This document shows positions 47,571-63,110 of a stretch of DNA of 64,000 nucleotides, piece by piece (the first letter of the stretch is position 1; each line of letters begins with the position of its first letter). Under the pieces are notes generated by a model that had not been told where the DNA came from, searched no databases, and saw only the letters and a program-made list of their open reading frames with translations. Origin of the DNA: Druceiella hillmani (taxonomy: Eukaryota > Arthropoda > Insecta > Lepidoptera > Hepialidae); NCBI GenBank assembly GCA_039881145.1, contig JAYKKI010000015.1:30607001-30671000 (forward strand), given 5' to 3'. Both the position numbers and the translations under genes were made by a program.

Positions 47571-48465
47571 TTGTTTGTGCAAATCGCCTTTATGTTATTA
47601 TGTATATACACGTACATTGTGTTCACCGATGCCGAAAATTTTGCTCTGTTCAATATTTTTCGATACGCAACAATCGTCTCTATCTATAAATGTACGTATA
47701 TTTCGATGGATTTCCACTCCACATGATTCTTGGATACTAACAAGGAGGCCTAGAGGATATGTCTTTATATGTGTATGTAAATACCTGTAATCGTCGTTTT
47801 ATTTAGTACCTACATTGTGACTTACATCAATTTGAAATACTTGAAATATTTTTTAAAATTTCATCTCGCAACGTTAAAACTTACCTAGTAGTTTATTCAC
47901 GGGGAAATATCGAAAATATATGCAGATCTTCACGGAAACAGCCACAAAGTATTTTGCTTAATTTCCTTACATAGATAATCTGTTATTAACATAATGACAC
48001 ATCATTATGAATTATTCTCAGAAATATTCATTTTAGCATTTATTCATATGAGCCGTGATAACACAAAGTCTGTGATACTTTCAGAAATCCAAGTATCCAC
48101 ATGGTAATTTTCCTTTATGTACATTTTGTAGTTACTTATAAAAAAGTTATGTATTATATATTTACATAAATATTTGTAAATGAACACTTCTTTACACATA
48201 TATATTTGATTTGATAGCAGAAGTTGGATCTGGACCCCTCTCGAAGATTTAGTTTCGGGTTCATCTATGGTTGGTGGATTTTCTGCAATTCTTGCTTTTC
48301 AAGTTATTAAAGTTTTTCAAAACAATTAGTCTTTTAAATTTGCCAACTTTCTTATTTTAGAAGCTATGAGCGTTTATTATGTTATACATTAAATTGTTGT
48401 ATTGTCTGTAGACAATTTAGTCTATTTTATGTCTTTTCCCCTTTCGAAGTGAAAACTTCATTTGG
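47571..48465. other. AT-rich stretch, no gene seen
   Basis: A minus-strand donor-like TAG|GTAAGTTT lies near 47886-47877, but its upstream frame is short and unconvincing. Confidence 0.3.
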
Positions 48466-48471
48466 CTTACT

Positions 48472-48522
48472 TTGTCCAAATTGTTTGATGGGAAAATATT
48501 TCCCATCAAAAATTTTGGACAA
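48472..48522. repeat. Imperfect inverted repeat
   Basis: TTGTCCAAATTGTTTGATGG at 48472 pairs with CCATCAAAAATTTTGGACAA ending at 48522, around a GAAAATATTTC centre. Confidence 0.8.
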
Positions 48523-48644
48523 TATACGTGTATACTCGGTGTTAGGTCCAGTACCACTGAACGGTTCAACGCACTTAGTTTAAGTATATTTAAGTAAGTA
48601 TATTAAGTTAGTTGTAAGCTTATTTTTATTTCGTCGCTGTGTCT

Positions 48645-48725
48645 AGCGAGTCATTGGCGCAGCGGTAAAGCACTGGATTAGGTACGGAACGGAACGCTTT
48701 CATCAAAAACCCTTTTTTATCATAC
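48645..48725 (+). mobile_element. Possible tRNA-derived SINE fragment
   Basis: TGGCGCAGCGGTAAAGCACT at 48656 matches the Pol III A-box consensus (TRGYNNARNNG). The following GGTACGGAACGG is only a poor B box. It is probably a truncated SINE head and not a functional tRNA. Confidence 0.4.
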
Positions 48726-48766
48726 ATATGTTAAAAATTTACTTAATTTTACGTCAATAGTTTTAA

Positions 48767-48768
<2 letters not shown>

Positions 48769-48860
<92 letters not shown>
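48769..48860. repeat. (TA)n microsatellite
   Basis: About 92 bases of alternating TA. Confidence 0.97.
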
Positions 48861-48864
<4 letters not shown>

Positions 48865-49550
48865 AGTGATATTGTCGGCGGTCTTTGTTCAAATTCAACT
48901 GCACAAGTTCCTTTTTTAAGGTATTTTTTAGAAAAATATTATTTATTAATGGAATTCAAGTACAAATTCCTTTCTGCCGCATTCAGGGTGTATTCAGCGT
49001 ATGAAGTCCACATTTACAATGAAGACGTACTTTTTTTCTCGAGACAAATGCTTATATTTATTACGTGGCGTATTTTGTATGTAATTGCAAAGCTTTTATA
49101 TACTAAGTGCTTACTTATTATCAGTATGAATCAATATGTCATTTTTATTATGATTTTATTAATGTCATTAATTTTACTTCTTTTTTTTTAATTTTCGTAC
49201 CAGTATTTCATAGTTCCCACATACATAGTACGATTCAGTGGTTGCCAAAGTTCTTACTCACAATGTGTGATCTTAATCCTTCCCAACTTTTTTATTTTAT
49301 TGACGTGGGTGACGTCACATGTTTCTAGCAATTTTAATAAACTCTTTCATTATATTAATTATGTAAAAACCACGGCTTCATTAGTATTTCGTGCTGCTAA
49401 CGGATAAAATGTAAACGACATTTTTCCTGCCATACTAAGTAAAGTTTGGGTCTTCGTCATGGTAGTTCAGTCGATCTGGTTATAAAATATATAGTATAAA
49501 TTTATATAGTTAAATATCGTGTGTATTTGAAAAAAAATGTATTAATTACT
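48861..49550. other. AT-rich stretch, no gene seen
   Basis: Frames at 48949-49191 and 49107-49328 are hydrophobic by composition only. Confidence 0.4.
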
Positions 49551-49553
49551 AGA

Positions 49554-52200
<2,647 letters not shown>

Positions 52201-54175
52201 GATAATGTTCACTTTACATATTATTTTTCTTGTAACTAATTAGATAGTGTTATAGTTTTTAAGAAATTGTGCAAACTGATGGACGGTTAAAAGCTCGCTT
52301 TTTGTATCAAAAATATATAAATCATATAATGAGCAAAATTTCAGCCAGTCTATTAAAGTCAAACAAATATTCATAAAATGAGTACGAATTAAGTTTTGAC
52401 CAGAACATATACGTGACAATGTATTATATTTCAATTCTCTCTCGTGACATCGTATCGATGATATATTCGTTTTGGACAGCGTGAAGTCACCTTCATAATT
52501 GTGAACGTGTATTTTTTTTCCAAGCTGCATCGAACATTCTGACGTAAGTCTCCCGAGCGGCGAACTCACGTCGCACGTTGATGAGTCAAATTTTCATAGG
52601 GTGCATAATTTATGACGATCCATGCTTCCTGCTCACAATTTGTAGTCAATGCCCGCCATATGCCCATATACCCATTAAAGTGTCGCTCGAATATGAGTGG
52701 TGTCACTGCACTGCTAACTATCAGAAGAAAAACTCACATTCAATTAGCGTAGATCGTATAAGTGAGTGTCCAGGAAGGCCACATAATACAGAACATGTTA
52801 ATCCCTAAGCTTTTCTTACGGGCTAAATAAAGTATTGAGTATCATATTGTATTTAAAGGCTGTATGAAATTGTAAAAAATACAGTGGTTCTCAATTTCTG
52901 CGTTATTTTTATCCAATACTTGCTGTATTAAGAATTGTTTTCGGTATCTATCCAATCGATTTTGATTTCAAGAATGTGACGTATTATTGAAAATAATCTA
53001 AATTAAAAGTGTCTAATATACTAAAATAAAAATTAATAATTTACAATAGAATAAAACCGACATTTTTTATCGCGTGTAATTCAGATCTAAAATATCATAG
53101 TGATCAATGATCAGAATCATTTTGAGCTTTTCAAAGTGAAAGAAAAAAGAATCGGAAAAACCGAATGCAGCGCAAGATATTTTTGCGATCATGAGTTTTT
53201 GCAATGACCAAACAAGACATTTAAAAAAAATGGTTACGCAAAACGAAGTAGCGATATAAGAAAAGTAAATTAAAAAACATGTCATAGATCGATCTGCTTT
53301 TAAATGTACTGACGGAAAAGTTAAACTAACTTGACGTCATTTGCAAACGAAAAACACATCAAACCGATTGCGTAAGCCTGAAATATATTATAATTTTAAT
53401 AATTTCACAACCTGATGACTTTACTTTAAATATTCTTTGTGAACTGCTTTTAAACATATAACAGTGTAGAATAACAGCGTCATTTATCCACGATCAATGA
53501 AGCTAAATAACAAAATATTTTGGGCACCTTTAAATCTTCTCAGTCCCTGGTTAAAATACCGTTGTATATTTGTTTGTTACTTGTAAGACTTTAAAAATGA
53601 AATTTGTGCCATTATTTCAGGATTAAATTAGGTCAAAGTTAAAGTTTTATTGAAATTTTAATATCCATTCAGTTATTTTTAAATAACGATCGAACAAAAG
53701 TTTTAATCTTGAAAGCCTGATTGTTTTAAGCATATATTTAATCTTAAATAATATCGATGTATGCTCATGAAAGCCGTGTTTCATAAATTTAATTTCTCGA
53801 TACTAACATTTTCAAAAACAAGGTCGCCTTTATTAATATTTGTATTTAATTTTTTTACAGAAACTTCACGTTATTAAGCAGCCATATTATTTAAAAAAAT
53901 TGCAAGTGGTTCTTTATTTTAAAATCCATGAAAATCGTCTTCATAAATATGTATTTTTGTTTTTAACACCCCATTGTTCTCAAGAATTAGAGATAAAAAA
54001 CGTTATATTACCGCACCTGATACCGCATTCTTTTTGAATTTTTGTCTACATATGCAGTAAATCTCCATATGATATTTTGTAATTAAATTTTTGTGATGGG
54101 TTTGGTAATACTAATTGAGTTGATGATAGTTCTATGACATGCTATTTTCTACTTGTGAGAAATAACAAACGAACG
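52201..54175. other. AT-rich stretch, no gene seen
   Basis: A 109-codon minus frame (52240-52569) and a 76-codon plus frame (52578-52808) lie in slightly GC-richer DNA. Neither has a recognised domain or splice context. Confidence 0.3.
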
Positions 54176-54179
54176 TCCA

Positions 54180-54430
54180 AGTCTGCGAGCGAAGTAGCTC
54201 GGCGGCGTGAATCACTTGTCTCGCATGTGTAGATAGGTCAATATCATTGGCTTGCGATCATCGACACTGGCGTTGTTGCATTTGTTGTCCTCTTGGTGCA
54301 GATCCGGTCGCGACGCCTCGCTCGCGACGAGTAAACAAAGAGTGATGGCCGCATATCGCACCCCGTTATCACGGGCCTAATATCGTCGCCGCTTGTAATG
54401 TTCCTTGGCGGCTTTCAATCTTTGCTATCT
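54180..54430. promoter_or_regulatory. GC-balanced island, candidate regulatory element
   Basis: It contains GTAAACAAAG (forkhead-like, about 54331), CGTTATCACGG (GATA, about 54364) and CTATCTATC (about 54425), and several CpG-rich runs. No exon is supported. Function is inferred from composition and motifs. Confidence 0.3.
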
Positions 54431-55415
54431 ATCTACATGCAAAGTACTCTACATTTTATCGACAGTCTATATACAATTAAAGACGAACATCTAATCAATT
54501 TGTTTTATTTTTGACTTTGTTTCGCAATAATTATTTTGTTCTCCCTCGTATGTCACGTGCGACTGTTATATTCGTACAGCAAGTAGATAGGTTCGACATA
54601 TCAGTGTTAAAAGAGTGAAATAATATTGGGAGATTGTGACCCGGTCTGATGTTATATCTAATGCTACCTGCATAGCATAAAGCCAACCGCCTATTGGCTT
54701 ATATTTCTAACCTTCCCGTGTAAATTTAAAAAAAAATGTACTTTTACACAGTAGAGGTGTTTGAAATAATGAATGTGTGAGGAATAGATACTGAATTAAT
54801 AAGTTGACGATCAATCAAATTGCACCGTATCTCGAGATTTCGGGAAATATGGGAAAGTTATATTATTTTGTAAAAAATAATTTTATACGTAAGTAATTAC
54901 ATGCACATGTGTATTTGTTACGTATTTATATTAAGTACCTAAGTAAGTTTAAAGACTACATTTCATAGTCAATAGTAATAGTTTATAGCTATGTATTCAC
55001 ACATATGGCACAAGTATATAAGTAAAGTTAGAGAGAGAAATATAAAAGTAATGTCACAATAAGTATAACCGTATTAACAATTGCATGCACCATCGAAGCA
55101 TTTGCATGAAACTTAAAAAAAATTAAGTCTGAGTTACACTTACGCACCGAGAATATTGTAGTAATTGTACTATGAGCATAATCAAAAACTAGTCGTTGAC
55201 AAAATGTAATGATTTTTCAGAAATTAACCTTAACAATTTTGCAGACATAGTACACGCAGGACATTATTAATGTTGAAAGATATCGCGTTTAGATGATCGT
55301 TACTTAGCATAATCATGGAATACAAGGGTACTAGCTTATTATCTGTATTCGATTTTACACAGTGTCTTATAAAACAAAAACATAGCATTCAAGATTTGTT
55401 CTCCGTTAAAATTTG
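54431..55415. other. AT-rich stretch, no gene seen
   Basis: Nothing recognisable. Confidence 0.4.
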
Positions 55416-55419
55416 TGTC

Positions 55420-55462
55420 GGCACCACGCTCACGTGGCCGCGTGCCACGTGGCACGCACAGA
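55420..55462. promoter_or_regulatory. Twin CACGTG E-boxes in a GC-rich palindrome
   Basis: CTCACGTGGCCGCGTGCCAC, then GTGGCAC, holds two E-boxes. The second lies in the perfect 14-bp palindrome GTGCCACGTGGCAC (about 55440-55453). Such sites bind bHLH proteins such as Max or CLOCK-type dimers; occupancy here is unknown. Confidence 0.4.
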
Positions 55463-57540
55463 TTCAGTTTAATATTTTATCAAAATAATTTCATCAAAAA
55501 TCTATATTTATTTTCTTGTTAACTATATTACTACAGTATGCACTATAGCAAGTTGAGTTATAAATCGAGGTCTTATCACTCACATTATTAATCCTTTAGC
55601 GAGTCGATTGATATAAGTTTTTGTGCTCAAATAAAACTTTTTCATCAAATTGTAATGGGTATTTCTACGCACGTCCATTTTCAAATCATAATCAATCGAC
55701 GCCTTGCTGAATAGATTCCATGAGTCATAAATGACAATAGGGAGTGTAAGTTGGTAATAGTGAAAGAAAGTATACCAGCTTTGTTAATAAACTTTCCCAG
55801 TTAGTCTAGAGGCAAACTTTTCATGATCACATGGATGATATATTCTCGACTTTTGTAAAACTTTTTAGTTCAAAATATGTTGCAATTGTCTGTGTTATTT
55901 GGAACTTATTTATTTAGGAATACAGGAATATAGTTGTTTTAATTTATTGTACTATTTAAGTATTCACGTCATTATACTAAACACGCTCCGAGACTGAAAA
56001 CTAGTATAAATCTATTGATCACCATTTTCATTCGCAACCTCTGGTAACAAAATCAGGTAACGTATCTTCGACCTTAAATCAGCTGTGGTTAAATTATATA
56101 ATGAGGAAAGTTATCATTCGAATCGTATTTGAATTTCCTTTTTTTTTACAGTGTTTTTGTTAGTGTACAGTATTTACGGCTTAATATGAGGTAATGAGTC
56201 TTATTGTGTTAGACATATATGAGAACGTAGTCACGTTCCTAGGAGGAGAGTAAGCGAAATAAATATGAATAAGCTTGACAATATTATTCAGTCATAAAGT
56301 GAAATCGTGAGGAAACGCGCAAAAGGAAGTCCGTATTTAGCGGTTTCAATGACTTAACGGTACTTGCAACAAATTCAATGCCACACAGGTACCATAAAGA
56401 TCGGATTACCGGATACCGTAAAACCTGCATAAGGGGACAAACAGCGGAATGCCGAGGCCGCGGTATAACAACAGACTTTTATATTTGTATAATACTCATG
56501 CCAGGTGCATTTTGACACTCAAACTCCGCTATTGGCCTGAACTTTATTATTCATAGCTTGACCAAAAAGAACTGTCTATGATTCTCAATGACTTAATTTC
56601 GCATACAATGACTTTTATGTACGAATATTACCATAAGCTGGTCGGTGACGCGGCTTTTCCTTTGCTGCCCGCTGTTTGCATGCTTTTTTTATTCGCGACG
56701 TTTGGAGAGTTTAAATATGTCTTCTGTTTTCTAAGAAGCTAGGGTCTATAGCCTTGTTGTTATATATTGGGCATATATAGGTATTATGTGGTTGAATATT
56801 GGGAATGAGTTAGTAATATTAAATATTCAATAAATCTTGAAAGAAATACCGAATTAAACCTTAGCTTTCAAGAGCGCAAACGAACCGTTTAAGATAAGAT
56901 TGAAATTTAACAAATCAAAACATAATTAGAATATTTAATAAATGGTTAACATATTTTTCTCTCACATCTTTTAAAAGACTTTTGTGTTTCAATTTTAAAT
57001 TTTAGTTAATTCGATTTTATTTTTTCGAATCTTTCTCGTCACGATTTGAACTTTTTTTCAACACAGTCAGGTTTTATCCTCCAACGGTTTTGTTGTTAAA
57101 CTCGTTTAAGGATCATTAAACTTGTTAAATTTTTGTTTCTCTTCAATATATATTTTTTTATGCATCGATGTCACGCAACATCCAACAAGTCCTGATGCAA
57201 GTAATTATAGGTCTATATCTAACACGGGACACGTAAGCGAATAGTTTAATTTTGTCGCTTAAATTTGTTTTTAGTAAATATTTACCAGATACTGTAATTA
57301 ACGGTATATGGTCAAGATTTGTTTGTACAATTTTCCTTGTAAATTGTTTTTGAAAACGATAAATCGTAGAATTATGATAGATATAAATTTCAATTTCAAT
57401 GTTGAATTAAAATTACAAATACGCAAAAATATTATTCTAATGTAATTAAATTTAGAAATAATTTTCTTTTAGATGTTATATTAATGTAGATATAAATAAC
57501 TGTTATTTTTGCAACACATTGTCTTAATAAGACCAGGTAC
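55463..57540. other. AT-rich stretch with a GC-balanced part at 56280-56720
   Basis: No exon or element was recognised. The balanced part might be regulatory, with nothing specific to support it. Confidence 0.3.
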
Positions 57541-57820
57541 AGAGGCAGCATTACTGAATCTCGTGGTGCGTCAGATTTTATTTGACAATAAGATGACCGC
57601 ATTTCGCCGAGAAAGCTAGCGATTTCTTCCGCATACCGAATGCCGGCAGGCTGCCAAGGAGACCGTGGCGCCAGTCTGTCGGATGCCTCGAACAGGTAGA
57701 GAGCGACAGTCTGGCTTTCGTCAAATACCTTGGATCGACTCATTAGCTGTACATGCTGGAATATTTTGTCTAAAACGGCTAAGGGGTGGCCGTATTGACT
57801 TAGTTTCCGAAAGTATCAGT
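57541..57820 (-). other. GC-balanced open frame on minus, unresolved
   Basis: A frame on minus runs about 140 codons (from about 57820 to 57432), including the phrase MSRSKVFDESQTVALYLFEA and RYAEEIASFLGEMRSSYCQI. An acceptor-like ATATTCCAG lies at about 57765 and a fair donor-like TTCA|GTAATG at about 57556. Entry would be in phase 0, which does not fit the phase-1 exons at 61.5 and 36.6 kb, so it does not belong between them in one transcript. No family was recognised. It could be an exon of another gene, a repeat fragment or chance. Confidence 0.25.
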
Positions 57821-58175
57821 TTTCGATCGAAGAATTTATATCTTAGGATTCTTTACGCTAAAGTTTTATAGAGTCGTTTACCGTCAATCCGTTCGATATT
57901 ATTTTCGAACTTTCGGCTATAGACTTACGAAATATAGTGTGCTTCGGACAAGGTTTAGGTTAAAATAAGTGGTTAAATTGATGATATACACAAAAAGTCT
58001 AATATATGTGTTCAGTAATAATTTTTTGAAATTACTATGTGGCCATGTAATTATGACTTACTAGATGTACGTCGGTTTTAAAATAAGTATAATTCGTTCC
58101 GTATTCCCAACTTATGTTATAACATTTATGCAATAGAGTTGAAACAAAATATAGGAAAACGTACGGTGCATACCA
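57821..58175. other. AT-rich stretch, no gene seen
   Basis: Nothing recognisable. Confidence 0.4.
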
Positions 58176-58179
58176 TTTC

Positions 58180-58235
58180 AGAATATTTTCTATAGTTTTA
58201 CTAATATTTATTACTAAAACTATAGAAAATATTCT
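58180..58235. repeat. Perfect 21-bp inverted repeat, near-paired centre
   Basis: AGAATATTTTCTATAGTTTT at 58180-58200 (21 bp) and its complement at 58215-58235. The 14-base centre also pairs except for one mismatch. Confidence 0.93.
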
Positions 58236-59725
58236 AAAATATAAAGGAAGAAGTAAAAATGACGACAGATATTAGTAAACGTTTGATTTCAAAATTAAAA
58301 TTTAATAACGAAATATTAGTAGATGTTTTATTGTACAGTCCAGAAAATTAGCATAATATTAGTTTTTGTTATAAATAATTATAGCAGACTACTAAATGTA
58401 GACAAAGATAAGTAGGAATAAGGTAAACTTTTAATGTTTTATATATGTGATGTTCTACTGGTGCTAAGCGCGGGATGACCTATTTCCCTAACTAGCGGAC
58501 TTTGATGTGAAAACGCTTAAATTCCAATTATGTTTAAAGCTGAACAAGATTGGGTGTATCACCTTCTGACTTGTTATGTCCTGGAGTTTATTAGGGTAGC
58601 GATAAATGAAAGTAGTCTGTCTTAATTTAGGACTTATGAAATGTATGCATGGAATCATATTTCAATTAGCGTAAATATTTTTGTAGTATTACTCCTGAAA
58701 TTTAACGTTTCCCATTAATTTCCTTTTATTTATTTATTACATTACAAAATATTACGTAAGTACGGTCAGTGACCCATTTATTAATGGACGGCTTCCACAA
58801 TAAGACAGTTTCATATGCTATTCCGGTTTTGGGATATAAGCGATGATATACATCTATGAACTTATTTTTAATAATCTCAAAATGAAATTTTATTTATTTA
58901 TGAGAATTTACCGCTAACTTAGAAAATTATCAATTATAAGCAACCACAAAATGACTAGTGTAAATTTTTCATAGACTTGAAATTGTTTACCAAATTTAAT
59001 CAATTATCAATAAATAATACTTACAAAAAAATTAAGAAATAATCATGCTGTATAAATTAATTATAAACAAAATAAAACCGAGACTCGTAAAATATTTTTA
59101 ATGGATAATTAGAGGATCATATGAGCATAGAAGGGATTTCGATCTGTTGGTCAAGTTAGACAATAGAGTTTGTTTATTTACATTTAAGGATGGCATAATA
59201 TAGTTGCATGGATAATACATAACAAATCACATTCAAATACTATCTTATAATGAAGAAGTCGAACACCGCGAGGAAGTAGTATGTTTCGTTATAATATCAT
59301 TATGGATAATTGCAGTTCAAAATATAGAGCGATTGCCAGCGTTACTTACCTTACTTATTTAGTAAGGAGATGACAGACTTATCCATAAACATAAGGCATA
59401 GAATCGAAAAATAAATTTAATTCAGAGAAACATTTCTTTCAACTCGCAGGGCGGGGTCTACCGCGACGGGGACAATCGACAGAATACAGAAAAAAAGTAA
59501 CCATATTGTCGCATGTACCTACTTCTGTCGGACATCTTTTTATCAGATTTTGGAGACGGTTGATCAATTGAGTCATAAAAATATTTTTACAAAAACACTA
59601 GCAACTTTTAAATTCCGTTAATAGCATAGTCGCGATAGGCAAGAGACAGTGCTAAATCGATATAGAAGCCAAAATCATCGTAAAATGAAATTCATAATTT
59701 GTTTTCTAAGAACACTTCATGAAAA
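58236..59725. other. AT-rich stretch, no gene seen
   Basis: Nothing recognisable. Confidence 0.4.
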
Positions 59726-59729
59726 CTTT

Positions 59730-59768
59730 AACTCCTACTGCTTATCGGTGGTTATAAGCAGTAGAGTT
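59730..59768. repeat. Short inverted repeat with one bulge
   Basis: AACTCCTACTGCTTAT at 59730-59745 pairs with ATAAGCAGTAGAGTT at 59754-59768. Confidence 0.8.
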
Positions 59769-59893
59769 TGCATTCACTTCGTTGAACATTATATTGACAA
59801 TATTTTGGTAAAATTTATTGAACAAAATCCCTTTTAATGACGATAATCCAATTAAAATAAGCTCCAGATTAGTGATTGAGAATATATATTGAA

Positions 59894-59898
<5 letters not shown>

Positions 59899-59969
<71 letters not shown>

Positions 59970-59986
59970 AACACACACACACACAC

Positions 59987-60052
<66 letters not shown>
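59899..60052. repeat. Compound (TA)n-(CA)n-(TA)n microsatellite
   Basis: Two TA tracts flank about 22 bases of CA (59965-59987). The overlapping Tyr/Ile-alternating frames on both strands are translations of this repeat and not proteins. Confidence 0.97.
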
Positions 60053-60515
60053 ACAGTCACTCTCGACACGTGCAAGCAATGCAGTATTTTGTGTGCTATA
60101 AATCAGGTATCATCGAAAGTTGCTGTAGAATATAGCATAGTTAACAGTCGCCGACTCTCAGACTGCTGTTGAACGATAAAACTTACATTCCGCTTTCGGG
60201 TATCGCGGCATTACAGTAGTTATTACAATTAATAAGAAATTAAACGTTTAACTCATTTAATAGTTTATGTAGTTAAAAATGTACACCTTCAGTTAATGTA
60301 TTACTAAACGGGCAGCCCTATACAGTAAATCAAAGCGCAATGTTCGATCCAGGCAGCGATGATAGGAATAGGTAGGGCACAGATAGGATTTTTCACTTCC
60401 TCACGAGGATACTGCTTTCATGTTAAATGTAACTTTCACGTATACTTTTTAAATAATAGATATTTGCAAAACCTAATTAATTATCGTTTGGGGCCAAATT
60501 CAAATCAATGCGTAC
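60053..60515. other. AT-rich stretch, no gene seen
   Basis: Nothing recognisable. Confidence 0.4.
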
Positions 60516-60519
60516 TATG

Positions 60520-60645
60520 TAGAGAAATATAAATTATAATTATATTTATATTTCTTTATAAATTATAATTACATTTCTCTACTTTTCTCTATTCTATTAT
60601 AAATTATAATTATATTTCTCTACTTATGTAGAGAAATATAAACAA
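60520..60645. repeat. Cluster of alternating direct and inverted copies of one 25-bp motif
   Basis: GTAGAGAAATATAAATTATA and its reverse complement occur about five times in mixed orientation, so several alternative hairpins are possible. Confidence 0.85.
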
Positions 60646-61300
60646 ATAGTGAGCGTAAAAATAAAATAAAAACTTATAGTACTAACTAAACAACATACTT
60701 GGAATAACTAAGGTTATGATAAAATAAGAGAAAAATTAAGAAAAATACTGGAAAGTCTTTTCGCGATTGTTAGATGCTTACTTTGGTGATAGATTCCAGA
60801 TGACGAAATTCAATTTATTATACTATACGTAGTCCAAAAAGTAGCACATCGTTTTTGATGATAATATTCATAAGAACGTTTTCAGGCTGTAGTTTGGTGT
60901 CACATATTTAAAAAACTAAGCGTCAGGTACACCGGATTTTGGGTATATTTTGGTAAGAGGTTTTCTCCAATTATATCTGAGTATAGAAAGACATTTATTT
61001 ATAAATTGTATAGTAATTTAAGTCTCCTACTAGACTATTCTTGCTACCAGACAGCGTGTTTCTACCGGAAGCATTAAATAAGAGGATGAATACCGACTAA
61101 TTTGGGACAAGAGTGTTAAGGTGTCGCGGTGTATTGTTTACAAAAAACAGCTAGTGGTCACTATGAGGTTTACAGGAGCTTCACAAGTTCAAAAAAGGAC
61201 ATATCAGTTGGGAGTGTTAGAAGTTTAAAAAAGGACACATCATCTGTAACATTAGCCAGTATTAACCGCCTAAACTGTTTGGGACTTTAGTGTCCACGGA
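60646..61300. other. AT-rich stretch, no gene seen
   Basis: A small duplication (TTCAAAAAAGGACATATCA at 61189, TTTAAAAAAGGACACATCA at 61227) is present. Confidence 0.45.
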
Positions 61301-61314
61301 CGATAAACAAAAAC

Positions 61315-61431
61315 AGAACTCGGCCGGTTGCCGCTCGCAGTCTAGCGGCAGGCGGCGTGTCGACACGTTCCGCGGGGTCGACGACACGCGTGCGCGTCTG
61401 CCACGGCAACAATGGTCCCACACATACTCAC
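61315..61431. other. GC-rich continuation of the island beyond the candidate exon
   Basis: It includes the palindrome GTGTCGACAC and many CpGs. It may be regulatory, or part of a longer exon if the donor at 61431 is not used. Confidence 0.3.
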
Positions 61432-61552
61432 TCCCACTTGCCCACTTGCCCGTTGCCCGGAGACGCCGCCACCCGGGGGCGCGCTGGATGCTGGCGGAAA
61501 GTTTTAGGAGTTCGCTTGCGCCGCCCTCGGTCTCGGCGTCAACGCCGTATTC
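61432..61552 (-). CDS. Candidate internal exon, extracellular part of a membrane protein
   Basis: On minus, CTATTTCCAG precedes 61552 and GTGAGTATG follows 61432. Only one of three frames is open, over 40 codons, and it leaves one extra base (phase 1). The peptide starts EYGVDAETEGGASELLKLSA, which resembles the last strand of an FN3 or Ig-like domain (a GAS-type turn followed by alternating hydrophobics). It ends in a basic, Gly-containing linker, WRRLRATGKWASG. Joined to the phase-1 start of the exon at 36614, the split codon A|AG would give Lys just before the membrane span. The intron would be about 24.8 kb. Doubts: the GC-rich island extends past the donor to about 61315, a plus-strand 90-codon frame covers the same DNA, and no family could be named. 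Confidence 0.5.
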
Positions 61553-62635
61553 CTGGAAATAGTTCTTAGGTTATGGTTCTGGGAATGAGAATTTACGCGT
61601 GAGCAAACGACACACTAGCCCAGCTTCGTTACGGTGTCATCTATCCCTTATATATGTATATCGACATGCGTATCGTAAACGTGTTGCCTGATCTTATTGT
61701 GATTTAGGAAATTTATGATATATGTAGATGAGAATTATTCAAATTATTGTCTTATTGTCTCAACTGGTTTCGGTAGTTGTGGATCGTTTGGGGAATTTTA
61801 TTGATATCTGAGTATTTATTAAGCCAAACATTAATTTAATTTTTGATGGAGTTTTATATCGCCTGTATATTACCATTGTAACTATTCAAGCAAGCAAAAT
61901 GAAAATTATTGAATGATTGCAGAACAAAAGGACATGATCATAATCGACTAATAGCAGCCGAGTAAAAATTAATATTTTATTTACTTTGTCTTCTTCTGTC
62001 CGTCAAGATAATGTTTATAGCAACCTTATTGGAGGATACTATTATTTAGAAAATGATTACGCCCTTAATACAAACTCTTTGTCAGAGATTTGAGACCTTC
62101 GTTATCAATCTAAAATTTTCTTACTAATCTAAATTTTTATGGGCAGATTATTTTTTTATATTAGGAATAAGTTAGAACTATAGAAAGATTAGAAACTATA
62201 TTATTATATTAAAGAAAATTTAAAAAAATGCATTGGAAATTCCAAATTTACTTCTAATTTCATCAATTAAAAATTTGTTAGTTTACAGAAAAGTATAAAA
62301 ATATGGCGCGGTTTACAAAAAGATGTTGTGTGTTAGAATCATATCTAGTCTTTACAAAAAAAGGTAAAGCTCTTAGTAATAGGCGAAAATATAACTGAGG
62401 GTCTATATCCTCATTCCTATAAGGCCTATATCCTCTATTCCTTATTGAAGGAAGCAAGAGAGGTTCTATTCCAGTTGTCTACTTTGCTTAGTGGCGGATG
62501 GCTTTGATGATATATGATAATGAGTAAAAATTAAAATAATAATTATTTTTCAGTATAATTTCACTTCACAATGTTTTATTAGCATTATTCATTTCTTTAA
62601 AATAGCCTAAAATTTCGTTTTGACTTCCACTCATT
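61553..62635. other. AT-rich stretch, no gene seen
   Basis: Nothing recognisable. A short duplication of CTATATCCTC lies near 62403-62440. Confidence 0.4.
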
Positions 62636-62644
62636 ATCTGTGTT

Positions 62645-63110
62645 AAATTGGATTTAATTCAAGTAGATTTCAAGTGTGAGAAAAAATAATAGCTACTCGG
62701 TGGCAGATGAAGGTTGTAGAGTGGGTGCTCGATTTCTGTGAGCTACATTCTTAGAAAGTACCTTTGACAATAACAGAGATGTGCGTGGGAGCATTATCAG
62801 GCAATAGCACCACTTCGTCTTCTTCGAGACAACTGTCCTCGATGCTTTTCTTGGGTGATAACCTCGATTGGTACCTTAACGAAGTGTAATAGTTGCAAGT
62901 TACTCTAGTATTAGGTTTTTTAAAATCCGTTAATAAGTTCCTTCACAATTCCAAACAATTCTGGCCATAATTTTTTTTCGAGATTGCGGCAACCTGGGGA
63001 GAGTGACATGGGGACGAGGTCACTCCATTTATAGTATAGTAGCATTCCCTTTTCAGTAGAATACCATGGGAAAGAAACATAGTTTTAACTCTTTTAATAA
63101 TAAAGTCAAT
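62645..63110 (-). pseudogene. Second mariner-like transposase relic
   Basis: On minus, EVVLLPDNAPTHISVIVKG (about 62825-62765) matches the LLHDNAxPHxS block with its Asp. After a frameshift, EHPLYNLHLPPSSYYFFSHL (about 62735-62672) matches the HPPYSPDLAPSDYFLFPHLK block, with the third catalytic Asp changed to Ser. Further upstream (about 63110-62940) the sequence is compatible with the middle of a mariner catalytic domain, but heavily decayed. The motif variants differ from the relic at 26.3-26.9 kb, so this is probably another lineage. It is dead mobile DNA. Confidence 0.7.

Noticed and set aside
57541..57820. Minus-strand frame as an exon between the 61.5-kb and 36.6-kb exons
   Set aside because: Its entry phase (0) does not fit the phase-1 end of the upstream exon, and the two flanking exons already match each other. 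It may still be something else.
59742..60101. Several 68-80-codon frames on both strands over the compound microsatellite
   Set aside because: They are translations of (TA)n/(CA)n into Ile-Tyr and Thr-His runs and not proteins.
61290..61562. Plus-strand 90-codon frame as a gene
   Set aside because: It is Arg-rich and low in motif content, without good plus-strand splice sites; GC-rich DNA is often open on both strands, and the minus-strand exon has better borders.
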